Counted from the first letter of the stretch, positions 10,887-20,532 are shown. The stretch: DNA of 64,000 bases from an uncultured Prevotella sp. (GCA_947170265.1 CAMVSV010000006.1:27061-91060), one strand, 5' to 3'. Made by a program: numbers and translations. The notes: a model not told the origin generated them from the sequence alone.

Positions 10887-11774
10887 ATGGAATACTACAT
10901 CAGCATTCAAAACGAAAAACGCGGTCCCTATAGCATAGAAGAGCTGCGTACAAGAGGCATAGGAACGGAAACGCTCGTAAGCACCGACGGAACTCAGTGG
11001 ACTCCGGCATGGCAGATTGACGAGCTCAGAGAGCTGTTCAACGCAAACAAGAACGGAAGCGTTGACGCTGACACCAGCAAAACGGCAAACGAAGGAGAGA
11101 CTGTGCCACCCGAAATGGGAGATTACCGTTCTGCAGAACAAGCAGACCATAGATATAGCCCCATTGCCGTGGAGCCCATCAAGCCGGAAAAGAAGCGGTC
11201 CAACTTTGGCGGATGCATACTCGGACTGCTCATAGTGGCTATAGTAGGGGCTACGATGGTGTTTACCTGTCCCAATGAACAAGCTCACAAAGCCAAGCTC
11301 TCAGAGCTTGTAAACAACTCCATGGACGAGGTGATGGGAAGAAACTCACCCTCCGATGGAGACCTATTGGTCAAAGGTCTGCAAATGGTTGGCGGCTTAT
11401 TGTTCAACAAGGTAGCTGATACCGCCATTGACAACATGGTGAGCGTGGACAACTATTTCGTTTGTTCCCTCGGAAGAGTACACTACGACAGCAAGGACCA
11501 CATTGTGTCGCTCGGACTGCTGGGCCACATCTTCACCATCAACCAGGAAGACATGACCAAAGCCGTGGAGAAATACTATCTTGACTTCCAAAGCAAGGCC
11601 GAGACAAAGGTGAAGGATGAGATAAAAGAGAACGTGGTTGACCCAATGAAAAACGCCATAAAGGACGCATTGGGAGGTATCATTGGCGAAATAACGGGTA
11701 GCAGCGACGACGATGCCGACAACGACAATATCACCGACAACTACGGCAGCGGCGACAATGACTCAGAAGAATAG
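10887..11774 (+). CDS. GYF_2 (DUF4339) domain protein with one TM segment and an acidic tail
   Basis: MEYYISIQNEKRGPYSIEELRTRGIGTETLVSTDGTQWTPA is a GYF_2 pattern; TM GCILGLLIVAIVGATMVF; promoter TATCTTCG upstream. Confidence 0.75.
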   Translation: MEYYISIQNEKRGPYSIEELRTRGIGTETLVSTDGTQWTPAWQIDELRELFNANKNGSVDADTSKTANEGETVPPEMGDYRSAEQADHRYSPIAVEPIKPEKKRSNFGGCILGLLIVAIVGATMVFTCPNEQAHKAKLSELVNNSMDEVMGRNSPSDGDLLVKGLQMVGGLLFNKVADTAIDNMVSVDNYFVCSLGRVHYDSKDHIVSLGLLGHIFTINQEDMTKAVEKYYLDFQSKAETKVKDEIKENVVDPMKNAIKDALGGIIGEITGSSDDDADNDNITDNYGSGDNDSEE

Positions 11775-12776
11775 CCTGAGCACCAAAGGCAGATGGTCGC
11801 TGTATCCATTGAGATAACGCGGACCAAGATAATTGCGGCGGGGTTTCACTCCGCCGTATTTCGTATCCTCCTCAAGGAGAAAAGCAGCATCGTTTATGTA
11901 GCACTCCTTAGCGACCTCAGCCAACGACGGTGACAGGAAGATATGGTCAAGGCTGCCCCACTCTCCCTGATAGCGGTAGGTAGCTTTGGCACCGTGAGTG
12001 CCGGTAGCATTCTTGCTCACGTTTACCAACCCATGCTGTTCGAGCTGCACGAGTGCTGGTGAAGAATGGTAGTCGTTGAAATCGCCCACGACAATGATGC
12101 GGGCATCGCCACACAAGCCATGCAGCGAGTCTACGGCATGGCACAGGCGGTCAGCCACCTGACGGCGGAAAGGCCGCGACGCCTTCTCGCCACCGCTACG
12201 GCTCGGAGCATGAACCACAAACACATGGAGCGTGTCGCCCGAGACCGTCTCTCCCTCCACATAGAGAATGTCACGGGTGGGACGCATGTCGCGCACCAAA
12301 GGCACCCGTAGAGCCTCCTGACGTATCGGACGGAAGGAGAAAGGGGAATATAACAGCCCCACATCCACACCGCGCTCGTCGGGCGACTGGGTCACAATGT
12401 ACTCATATCTTGCATTTCTGAGCAACGAGCGCTTGGTAAGGTCGCGCATCACCGTGTCGTTTTCCACCTCACAGAGAGCCACCATGTCGGGCAAGGTCCA
12501 CTGCCTGTCTCCAGCCTTCTGCTCTCCACACGACAATATGGTCTGCCCCAGACGGTTGAGCTTGCGCCAATAGCGCTTGCGAGTCCAGTGGTAACTGCCA
12601 TCAGGCAGAAACTCATGGTCGTCTTTCAGAGTGTCGTGGTCGGTATCGAAGAGGTTCTCCACGTTGAGTTCCACCACTGTGAACACCTCGCGCTGTGCAC
12701 AAACAACGAAAGGCATCAGCGACAGCCATGCCGTCGCAATGCCTTTCATTATTATTGTGATGTGTCTGCGCTCCAT
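11763..12776 (-). CDS. Endonuclease/exonuclease/phosphatase family protein
   Basis: ELNVENLFDTDHD, VALCEVEN, VVGDFNDYHSSPAL, YSDHLPLVLRL. Confidence 0.88.
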   Translation of the reverse strand: MERRHITIIMKGIATAWLSLMPFVVCAQREVFTVVELNVENLFDTDHDTLKDDHEFLPDGSYHWTRKRYWRKLNRLGQTILSCGEQKAGDRQWTLPDMVALCEVENDTVMRDLTKRSLLRNARYEYIVTQSPDERGVDVGLLYSPFSFRPIRQEALRVPLVRDMRPTRDILYVEGETVSGDTLHVFVVHAPSRSGGEKASRPFRRQVADRLCHAVDSLHGLCGDARIIVVGDFNDYHSSPALVQLEQHGLVNVSKNATGTHGAKATYRYQGEWGSLDHIFLSPSLAEVAKECYINDAAFLLEEDTKYGGVKPRRNYLGPRYLNGYSDHLPLVLRLFF

Positions 12777-12809
12777 AGATGTGTGCTAATATACCGGTCT
12801 GCGATGCCG

Positions 12810-13604
12810 TCACCGTTTTATCTCGATGTCGCGACGCACATTGTCGCGTATCTTCTTCAGATAGCCCTTCATGCCCTCAGCGTCCTTGTTGTCGATGATT
12901 TCAAGCAGCTCCTTGAGCTCTGTGCGTATCTGCGACACCTGGTCGTGGGTATATGGGTTGAAGAGTATTTCCTGAAGGAGATAGTCGTCTTCGTTGAGCA
13001 CACCCTTGGCTATTCGCATGTGACGCTTGAAAGTTGTACCCGGTGCGTCCTGATGCTTCATTACCGCAGCAAACACGAAGGTCGACACGAAAGGTATCGA
13101 CAGCGAGTAAGCCACGGTCTTGTCATGCTCCTCAAAGGAATACTCGTAAATGTTGAGTCCGAGGCGGCTGTAGAGGTCTTTGAAGAAAATCCGTCCCATG
13201 TAGTCGCCCTCGGTGATGATGATAGCATTTTCCTCTGAGAGCTGGTTGAGGTTGGCAAAAGTGGGACCGAACATCGGGTGAGTGGAGACGAAAGGTCGTC
13301 CTGTCTGCTCATACCACTCCTTCAGTCCTGTCTTCACCGATGCAATATCGCTTATTATGCACTCCTTTGGCAGGTAAGGGAGCATCTCCTCAAATGCCGA
13401 GATGGTGTATTTCACCGTGACGGCATTAATCACGAGTTCAGGTCGGAACTCCTTCACCTCCTCAAACTTCTGGAAGCGCTGACAGTTGTAGGTGAACCTG
13501 AGGCGGCGTGGGTCTTTCTCAAACACCGCCACCTCGTGGTCAAAGCTTAGCAGGTCGATGAAGAAGCTTCCCATCTTGCCTGCTCCCATTATAAGTATTC
13601 TCAT
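12810..13604 (-). CDS. tyrA: Prephenate dehydrogenase
   Basis: MRILIMGAGKMGSFFIDLLSF Rossmann start; DIASVKTGL, STHPMFGPTFANL; in an aromatic amino acid operon. Confidence 0.87.
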   Translation of the reverse strand: MRILIMGAGKMGSFFIDLLSFDHEVAVFEKDPRRLRFTYNCQRFQKFEEVKEFRPELVINAVTVKYTISAFEEMLPYLPKECIISDIASVKTGLKEWYEQTGRPFVSTHPMFGPTFANLNQLSEENAIIITEGDYMGRIFFKDLYSRLGLNIYEYSFEEHDKTVAYSLSIPFVSTFVFAAVMKHQDAPGTTFKRHMRIAKGVLNEDDYLLQEILFNPYTHDQVSQIRTELKELLEIIDNKDAEGMKGYLKKIRDNVRRDIEIKR

Positions 13605-13679
13605 TGCCTTTGTCTTTTCTGATAGTTACAGTTGCCATAGAAGCCATCGTATCTGTGATAACTATGGCAACCATGCTAT

Positions 13680-14744
13680 CTATTTATTTATGATGTCGAG
13701 CTGCTGGCGCACACTCTCCTTGTGTATCACCTCAAAAATGCTCTTCACGCTCTCAGCAGAGATGCCGCAGAGTGCTCCTTGTGCCCCGCGCTTGTCGAGT
13801 ATCTCGCTGTAGCGGCTGGTCTGCAGCACGGTCATGTTGTTTTCTTTCTTGTACTGACCAATCTCACGGCATACACGCATACGCTTGGCAAGCATGTTCA
13901 TCAGCTCATTGTCAATCTCGTCGATCTGCTTTCTGAGGTTCTGTATGCCTTCCACGGTGCTGGCATGATCGCGAATGACAAGCAGCGAGAGTATGTAGTC
14001 GAGCACTTCAGGTGTTACCTGCTGCTTGGCATCGCTCCAAGCCTCGTCGGGAGAGCAGTGACTCTCTACTATCAAGCCTTCGAAGCCAAGGTCCATGGCC
14101 TGCTGGCACAGCGGGGCAATGAGTTCGCGACGCCCACCGATATGGCTTGGGTCGTTGATGATAGGAAGGTTTGGTATGCGTCGTTTCAGCTCAATGGGTA
14201 TCTGCCACATGGGCAGGTTGCGATATATTTTCTTGTCGAAGCTTGAGAAACCGCGATGGATGGCTCCAAGACGCTTGATGCCAGCCTGGTTGATGCGCTC
14301 AAGGGCTCCTATCCACAATTCAAGGTCGGGGTTTACTGGGTTTTTCACGAGCACCGGCACGTCAACACCTTTCAAAGAGTCGGCGAGAGCCTGCATGGCA
14401 AAGGGGTTCGCCGAGGTACGCGCGCCAATCCACAGAATGTCGACATCGTATTTCAGGGCAAGTTCCACATGCTCGGGAGTAGCTACTTCGGTAGACACGA
14501 GCATTCCTGTCTCCTTCTTCACGCGCTGGAGCCATGGCAGTGCTTTCTCTCCGTTGCCTTCGAAGCCTCCGGGCTTGGTGCGTGGCTTCCACACTCCAGC
14601 CCTGAAGTTGTGGCATCCTTTCATGGCGAGCTGCTGGGCTGTCTCCATCACTTGTTCTTCTGTCTCTGCTGAGCACGGTCCAGCTATAACTATTGGTCGT
14701 TGGTTGTCGCTGGGAATGTTGAGGGGTTCTAATTCAAGTTCCAT
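13680..14744 (-). CDS. Bifunctional 3-deoxy-7-phosphoheptulonate synthase / chorismate mutase
   Basis: IAGPCSAETEEQVMETA...FRAGVWKPRTKPGGFEG, NDPSHIGGRRELI; C-terminal chorismate mutase helix LRKQIDEIDNELMNMLAKRMRVCREIGQYK. Confidence 0.94.
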   Translation of the reverse strand: MELELEPLNIPSDNQRPIVIAGPCSAETEEQVMETAQQLAMKGCHNFRAGVWKPRTKPGGFEGNGEKALPWLQRVKKETGMLVSTEVATPEHVELALKYDVDILWIGARTSANPFAMQALADSLKGVDVPVLVKNPVNPDLELWIGALERINQAGIKRLGAIHRGFSSFDKKIYRNLPMWQIPIELKRRIPNLPIINDPSHIGGRRELIAPLCQQAMDLGFEGLIVESHCSPDEAWSDAKQQVTPEVLDYILSLLVIRDHASTVEGIQNLRKQIDEIDNELMNMLAKRMRVCREIGQYKKENNMTVLQTSRYSEILDKRGAQGALCGISAESVKSIFEVIHKESVRQQLDIINK

Positions 14745-14817
14745 ATCTTTTGTTTTTGTTGTTGATTATTCTATGTTTGCTGTTTTGTTGGTACAATGGT
14801 CTCTGGGGTTCGGTGTG

Positions 14818-15993
14818 TCATTGCTGAAACACAGCCTTTATTCTGTCGAGGGCTTCCTCTATCTTTTCTTTCTTTGCACAGAGTGAGATGCGTATGTATC
14901 GGCTGCCGTTGGTGCCGAAGATAAATCCCGGGGTTATGAACACCCGTGCCTCATGGAGCACCCGTTCGGTGAGTTGCTCCACATTGTCGTAGCTCTCTGG
15001 GATTTTTCCCCATAGAAACATTCCCACCTGTTGAGGGTCATAGGTGCAGTTGAGCGTCCTCATTATTTCCTCTGCCACGTTGCGGCGCTCGCGATAGGTC
15101 TGGATGTTGGCTTGCCTGTGCCACTCTTCATCGTTGGTGGTGAGAGCCTCGGCGGCAGCAAGCTGCAGTCCGCGGAAAGTACCGGAGTCAATGTTTGACT
15201 TCACTTTCATTATCCACGAGATGAATGTGGGGTTGGTGATACACATTCCCACGCGCCATCCCGGCATGTTGTGACTCTTCGACATTGAGTTGAACTCTAT
15301 GCAGCAGTCCTTGGCACCTTCAATCTGCATTATCGAGAGTCGCTCCTCATTCAGTATGAACGAATAGGGATTGTCGTTGACCACCACAATGGAGTGTTTC
15401 CTTGCAAAGTCCACGAGTTTCTGATAGGTGCTGCGCTGTGCTGCACCACCCGTGGGCATGTTGGGATAGTTTGTCCACATGAGTTTCACCCTACTCAGAT
15501 CCATCTTCTCCAAGGCTTCAAAGTCGGGTTGCCATGAGTTGTCCTCCCTGAGGTCGTAGTTCACAACCTCTGCTCCGAGCAGCGTGGATAGTGAAGTGTA
15601 GGTGGGATAGCCGGGGTTGGGCACGAGCACCTGGTCGCCGGGGTTCACAAAGGCGAGCGTCACATGGAGTATGCCCTCCTTCGAGCCGATGAGCGGCAGC
15701 ACCTCTTGGTTGCCGTCAATGTCTACTCCATACCATTTCTTGTAGAAGGCTGCCATGGCATGACGCAGCTCTGGCGTTCCCATGGTGGGCTGGTAGCCGT
15801 GGGCATCAGGCATGGCTGCCACTTCGCAGAGTTTCTTCACCGTTTGTGGCGAAGGTGGCATGTCGGGGCTTCCTATGGCGAGGCTTATGATGTCGAGTCC
15901 TTCGCTGTTGAGCTTTGCCACTTCTTTCAGTTTGCGTGAGAAATAGTATTCCTGCACGTTGTCAAGGCGGTTTGCCGGTCTAACATTCTTCAT
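14818..15993 (-). CDS. Class I/II PLP-dependent aminotransferase
   Basis: LAIGSPDMPPSPQTV, NPGYPTYTSLSTLLGAEVV, NDNPYSFIL, SMSKSHNMPGWRVG; start overlaps pheA stop by 14 nt. Confidence 0.92.
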   Translation of the reverse strand: MKNVRPANRLDNVQEYYFSRKLKEVAKLNSEGLDIISLAIGSPDMPPSPQTVKKLCEVAAMPDAHGYQPTMGTPELRHAMAAFYKKWYGVDIDGNQEVLPLIGSKEGILHVTLAFVNPGDQVLVPNPGYPTYTSLSTLLGAEVVNYDLREDNSWQPDFEALEKMDLSRVKLMWTNYPNMPTGGAAQRSTYQKLVDFARKHSIVVVNDNPYSFILNEERLSIMQIEGAKDCCIEFNSMSKSHNMPGWRVGMCITNPTFISWIMKVKSNIDSGTFRGLQLAAAEALTTNDEEWHRQANIQTYRERRNVAEEIMRTLNCTYDPQQVGMFLWGKIPESYDNVEQLTERVLHEARVFITPGFIFGTNGSRYIRISLCAKKEKIEEALDRIKAVFQQ

Positions 15994-16810
15994 ATTCTCC
16001 TAATATTTTCAGTTCCTTGGTAAGTGGTGTTATGGCATCTACCGACTGGCGGTAGCGTGTGATATTGTCGTAGGTCACGTCTACATAGAACATATACTCC
16101 CACTCTTGTCCGATGATGGGCAGCGACTGTATCTTGGTGAGGTTGATATTGTAGAACGAGAGTATGGTAAGCACCTTGGAAAGCGAGCCTTCCTCATGGG
16201 GCAGCGAGAACACGAGGCTTGCCTTGTTGGCTTTCTCTATCGTGCGCAGGAAGTCGGCTTTCTGCGGTGCCGATGCCACGAGGAAGCGTGTGAAGTTGTG
16301 CTTGTTGTCTTCAATGCTGTTTTCAAGCACCTTCAGTCCATAGTATCTGGCAGCGTCGGCACTGCAAATGGCAGCCCATCCTCGACATTGGTGCTCGGCG
16401 ATGTACTGTGCCGAGCCGGCGGTGTCTTCCGCCTCTACGGCTTTGAGCTCCGGATGGTTGGCAAGGAAGCCTCTGCACTGCATGAGTGCGACAGGATGGG
16501 AATGCACCTCCCTGACGGTGTCCCAGCTGTCTGACGGCAGGCAGCATATACAGTGCTCTATGTGGAGCTTGTGCTCACCCACCACTGTCGTTCCCGACTG
16601 TGTGAGCAGCTCATAGTTGTGGAGCAGTGAGCCTGCTATGGTGTTTTCTATTGCCGTCATGGCAAGCACCGTCGGGTCTCTCTTTACGTTTTCGAACACC
16701 TGCTCAAAGGTACTGCAACAGATGAGCTGTATCTGTTCGCCCTTGAAATACTGGTGTGCTGCGATGTCGTGGAACGACCCTATCTCTCCTTGTATTGCTA
16801 TTCTCTTCAT
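15980..16810 (-). CDS. pheA: Prephenate dehydratase
   Basis: MKRIAIQGEIGSFHDIAAHQYF..., C-terminal ACT domain (KASLVFSLPHEEGSLSKVLTILSFYNINLTKIQSLPI); start moved to 16810 from the ORF-track start at 16867. Confidence 0.94.
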   Translation of the reverse strand: MKRIAIQGEIGSFHDIAAHQYFKGEQIQLICCSTFEQVFENVKRDPTVLAMTAIENTIAGSLLHNYELLTQSGTTVVGEHKLHIEHCICCLPSDSWDTVREVHSHPVALMQCRGFLANHPELKAVEAEDTAGSAQYIAEHQCRGWAAICSADAARYYGLKVLENSIEDNKHNFTRFLVASAPQKADFLRTIEKANKASLVFSLPHEEGSLSKVLTILSFYNINLTKIQSLPIIGQEWEYMFYVDVTYDNITRYRQSVDAITPLTKELKILGEYEEC

Positions 16811-16815
16811 TGCTG

Positions 16816-16856
16816 TAAAAAAATAAACCCCGCTGCACTCTATGTGAAGCGGGGTT
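16816..16856 (-). terminator. Attenuator terminator hairpin between the leader peptide and pheA
   Basis: Minus strand AACCCCGCTTCAC-ATAGA-GTGCAGCGGGGTT followed by TATTTTTTTAC, ending 6 nt before the pheA ATG. Confidence 0.88.
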
Positions 16857-16902
16857 GTTAGTTTCATACCTTATTATTATTATGCGCACCGACCCGCTTC
16901 AC
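16844..16902 (-). promoter_or_regulatory. Alternative antiterminator structure of the pheA attenuator
   Basis: Minus-strand GTGAAGCGGGT (16892-16902, inside the leader ORF) is complementary to CCCGCTTCAC (in 16844-16856), the 5' arm of the terminator. Confidence 0.82.
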
Positions 16903-16957
16903 AGTTTCCTGCAAAGTAAAAATAAAAGCCGTAAAAGTACGCAAAATTGATATTCAT
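16880..16957 (-). CDS. Phe/Tyr-rich leader peptide of the aromatic amino acid operon
   Basis: ATG at 16957 to TAA at 16880: MNINFAYFYGFYFYFAGNCEAGRCA; 9 of residues 5-15 are Phe or Tyr; upstream of the hairpins and downstream of a canonical promoter. Confidence 0.88.
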   Translation of the reverse strand: MNINFAYFYGFYFYFAGNCEAGRCA

Positions 16958-16984
16958 TTGTCAGTTTATTTATGATTTCGAGTG

Positions 16985-17016
16985 CAAAAGTAAAACATTT
17001 CCACAAACTGCACAAA
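16985..17016 (-). promoter_or_regulatory. Promoter for the leader/pheA operon
   Basis: Minus strand TTTG (17013-17016), 20 nt, TACTTTTG (16985-16992). Confidence 0.75.
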
Positions 17017-17099
17017 CATTTTGAAAGAAAAATAGCTTGGAAAACTGTTTTTTTATCTATAATTGCAGAAAATTATTAGTATTTTTGCAATCATAAACA

Positions 17100-19400
17100 A
17101 TGCATACCATGTTAAAGGATATAATAAACGGCATCATTGCAACCCTTATTGCCACTACCATGCAAGCACAGACACTCGTGATAAACGAGGTGATGACTGC
17201 CAACATCGACATGTTTCTGAGTCCATCAACCAATTTTGACGGGTGGATAGAGCTGTATAATCCCACTTCCAAGGCTATAGACATAAATGGATACTATGTG
17301 AGCGACGATGCCTCAGACCTGAAGAAATGGCAATACCCCCATTCGCTCACTATAGCACCCAAGGGCTTTGCCACATTGTGGTTCGACCATTATGAAGACC
17401 TTGACACCCAAGTGCCCTTCAAGCTTGACAACGGCGGAGGCTCCATATTCGTGAGCAATGGCACAGGAACAGTCGTTGCACGAGCCGACTACCCGCAGTG
17501 CATCTCCCGCACCAGCTATGCACGGACAGCCGACAACGGCGACACATGGGGCATGACTGCCGAGCCTACACCCGGTAGGACGAACCAGACCTCTACATTC
17601 GCTACCGAGCAACTCGCCATACCCTACATTGACAAACCATCGCAGATGCTTGGCAGCAAGAGCGTGAGACTTAGCGTTGACATTCCAGAGGGAACAACGC
17701 TGCGCTACACCACCGACGGCACGACACCAACGATGAGCAACGGCATGACCAGCAGCGACGGCAGGTTCTCCATCGGGGAAACCACAGCCTTCCGTTTCCG
17801 CCTGTTCAAGAAAGGAATGCTTCCCAGCAAGCCTGTCACCCGCACCTTCATAAAGCCCGGCATGGAGCACACACTGCCCGTGGTAGCGGTGGTATGCGAC
17901 GACAACTACCTCTACGACGACGAGATAGGAGTGATGGTCAAGGGCACCAACGGCAAGAGCGGCAATGGTCAGGACGAACCCTGCAACTGGAACATGGAAT
18001 GGGAGCGTCCGGTGAGTTTCACATTGTTCAACACCGACGGCTCGGAAGCCTTCTCTCAAGACACATGGCTGGAGCTGTCGGGAGGCTGGAGCCGCGCCTA
18101 CGAGCCCCACTCCTTCAAGCTCAAGGCCAACAAAGTGTTCGGCACGAAGAAGTCCATGGAATATGCTTTCTTTGCCGACAAACCCATAAAGAAATATAAA
18201 AGCATACTCATGCGCAACGGTGGAGGCGATACCTCCAGCCGCATACTCGATGCCGCACTACAGACCATAGCCATGCGTTCGGGAATAGACCTTGACATGC
18301 AAAGCTACATGCCCACCGTGCACTATATCAACGGAGTGTATAAAGGACTGATAAACATGCGCGAACCCTCCAACAAGCATTATGTATGGGCAAACTACGG
18401 ATGGGATGACGACGAGATTGACTTTCTGGAAATGAATGGCAGCCTCGTGCCGGAATTCAAATGCGGCGACAGCAAGGCGTTTGACCAATGGCTGCAACTG
18501 TCGGACAATGCTGAGGACAACGACACCTACCACGCCATCTCAGACTTGGCAGACATAGACGAATACATAAACTACATGGCACTGGAGCTTTTTCTTGGCA
18601 ACAACGACTGGATGAGAAACAACATAAAAATGTTCCGCCACCGCAACAACGGCAAATACAGAACCATACTCTTCGACCTTGACGCCGCCCTGAAAGCCTC
18701 CTACCCTTTTGCAAAGATTGAAGAAGCCTGTAAGGATAACAATCCGCAGGGCAGGCTTTTCGTCAACATGCTCAGGAACGACAGCTTCCGCCGGCAGTTC
18801 ATCGACACCTACTGCCTCATGGCAGGCAGCATATACCGTTACGACAGAGCTGCGAAGATTGCCGATGAGCTCGCCAAGAATGTGGAATCAACACTTGCCG
18901 TGGAAAATCTCTCTGCATGGACAAAGATCAAATTCCTCAAGAAATACCTCGCATCGTTCATCACCAACATGGAAGGAAACATAAGGAAATTCGCACCCAT
19001 GCAACTCACAGACACCGAAGCCATGACTGTAAGCCTCAACAGCAACACCCGTCACTCAGAGCTGAGACTCAACGGAATAGCCATACCCTACAACGACTTC
19101 AGCGGAAAGCTCTTCCCACCAGCCACCGTCACGGCGACACCCACCGACGACTATATATTCGAGTGCTGGAAAGTAGCCGACAGTGATATGGTCTACTCCA
19201 CCGATGCAGAGATTGTTCTCCCACTGGAAGGCATACAGCTCACCGCCATCTTCCACAGAGACCCCTCAGGCATAAGAACCCTGCAACGCGAAGAGCCTGC
19301 CCACAAAGGCTTGTACGACCTTCAGGGCAGACCCATACCACAATCACCCGTCAAGGGAGTTTATATCAGAGATGGCAAGAAAGTGGTTGTGAACAAGTAG
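17100..19400 (+). CDS. CotH kinase family protein with lamin-tail and chitobiase-like domains
   Basis: LVINEVMTANIDMFLSPSTNFDGWIELYNPTSKAIDINGYYVSDD is LTD-like; LRYTTDGTTPTMSNG; CotH-like KSILMRNGG...; YRTILFDLDAAL. Confidence 0.83.
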   Translation: MHTMLKDIINGIIATLIATTMQAQTLVINEVMTANIDMFLSPSTNFDGWIELYNPTSKAIDINGYYVSDDASDLKKWQYPHSLTIAPKGFATLWFDHYEDLDTQVPFKLDNGGGSIFVSNGTGTVVARADYPQCISRTSYARTADNGDTWGMTAEPTPGRTNQTSTFATEQLAIPYIDKPSQMLGSKSVRLSVDIPEGTTLRYTTDGTTPTMSNGMTSSDGRFSIGETTAFRFRLFKKGMLPSKPVTRTFIKPGMEHTLPVVAVVCDDNYLYDDEIGVMVKGTNGKSGNGQDEPCNWNMEWERPVSFTLFNTDGSEAFSQDTWLELSGGWSRAYEPHSFKLKANKVFGTKKSMEYAFFADKPIKKYKSILMRNGGGDTSSRILDAALQTIAMRSGIDLDMQSYMPTVHYINGVYKGLINMREPSNKHYVWANYGWDDDEIDFLEMNGSLVPEFKCGDSKAFDQWLQLSDNAEDNDTYHAISDLADIDEYINYMALELFLGNNDWMRNNIKMFRHRNNGKYRTILFDLDAALKASYPFAKIEEACKDNNPQGRLFVNMLRNDSFRRQFIDTYCLMAGSIYRYDRAAKIADELAKNVESTLAVENLSAWTKIKFLKKYLASFITNMEGNIRKFAPMQLTDTEAMTVSLNSNTRHSELRLNGIAIPYNDFSGKLFPPATVTATPTDDYIFECWKVADSDMVYSTDAEIVLPLEGIQLTAIFHRDPSGIRTLQREEPAHKGLYDLQGRPIPQSPVKGVYIRDGKKVVVNK

Positions 19401-19433
19401 CCACAAAGCCAGCTTTTCCATGCCACGCGCTGC

Positions 19434-20312
19434 CTATCCCAGTCCCAACGGATTGTTGCGATAAGCAGCGCGTGTCTTCTGCTCAATACCCTCGGCACTA
19501 TAGTCACCACTCACGCCCGAAGCCTCGTCGGGTTCCAGTTCAAGCACCCTCTCGCCATCCTCTGTGGCACCAATGGTATCACCCATGGCAAGCCTCAAGG
19601 CACCACGCTCACGGAATGCAGTCACGCAGAACGGGTTCTCCTCCACTACCTTATCATAATAGCCGAGGGCTTCGTCATTGGAGCCACGCGCCTTTTCTAT
19701 GCGTGCCTTCAGCAAGAGCACATCCTCATTGGTAGAAGCATGCTCCAAGAGCCAGGCTGCATCGCCATCGGCACCATTGAGGTCGCCAAGGTCAAGGAGC
19801 ATCTCTGCACGACAGAGATAGGCATCGCCATATTTGTCATTAAGAGAAATGGCTTGGGTGAGCATGGCAAGAGCCGACACCACGTCGCCAAGGCCCTTCT
19901 TGGCACGGGCACAGAGATAGCTCGCCTGGGCATCAGAGCCATCGAGCGCCATGGCTTTCTGGCTTGCCTCGTCCATCATGGCATAATCTTCCATCATGAA
20001 TGCCACATTGGCAATGCGGATGAACACCTGAGTGTTGTCGGGCTGAGCCCCGGCAAGCACCCGGAGCTGTTCCAAGGCTTCAGCAAGCAACCCCTTGCGC
20101 ATGAGCACCAGCGAGAGATAGTCGCGCACCTCCAGATCATCGTGCAGCTCCAATGCCCCACGGAAGAACCTTTCGGCATAGTCCATCTGTCCCATGCGCA
20201 TGGCTTTCACGCCATCATACTTTAGCACGTCAAACTGCCGTGCCTCATCATTTCTTTTCTTGTCGTCGGCAGACTCTGTTGCGCCGCCAAACAGTGATTT
20301 CAGAAAACCCAT
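19434..20312 (-). CDS. Tetratricopeptide repeat protein
   Basis: Repeated TPR helix pairs, e.g. DYAERFFRGALELHDDLEVRDYLSLVLMRKGLLAEALEQLRVL. Confidence 0.85.
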   Translation of the reverse strand: MGFLKSLFGGATESADDKKRNDEARQFDVLKYDGVKAMRMGQMDYAERFFRGALELHDDLEVRDYLSLVLMRKGLLAEALEQLRVLAGAQPDNTQVFIRIANVAFMMEDYAMMDEASQKAMALDGSDAQASYLCARAKKGLGDVVSALAMLTQAISLNDKYGDAYLCRAEMLLDLGDLNGADGDAAWLLEHASTNEDVLLLKARIEKARGSNDEALGYYDKVVEENPFCVTAFRERGALRLAMGDTIGATEDGERVLELEPDEASGVSGDYSAEGIEQKTRAAYRNNPLGLG

Positions 20313-20513
20313 ATTATTTCATCGTTATTGTTGCTCATCCCCCGACATTTCCACCATGTGGAACCGTCAACACAGGAATTGATTTATACAGACTGCAAAA
20401 ATAAGGAAAATATCCGGAAACGAGCACTACAAACTCACATTTTACCATGTCTCACCCACAATGACAAAGCTCTGAGCAATTGTCAACAGGAGGCAAAACA
20501 TAACAAAAATCCC

Positions 20514-20532
20514 CGTGAAACATTTTGTAAAT
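20514..20532 (+). repeat. Left copy of a 19-bp direct repeat flanking the R-M island
   Basis: CGTGAAACATTTTGTAAAT, identical to 30224-30242. Confidence 0.8.
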
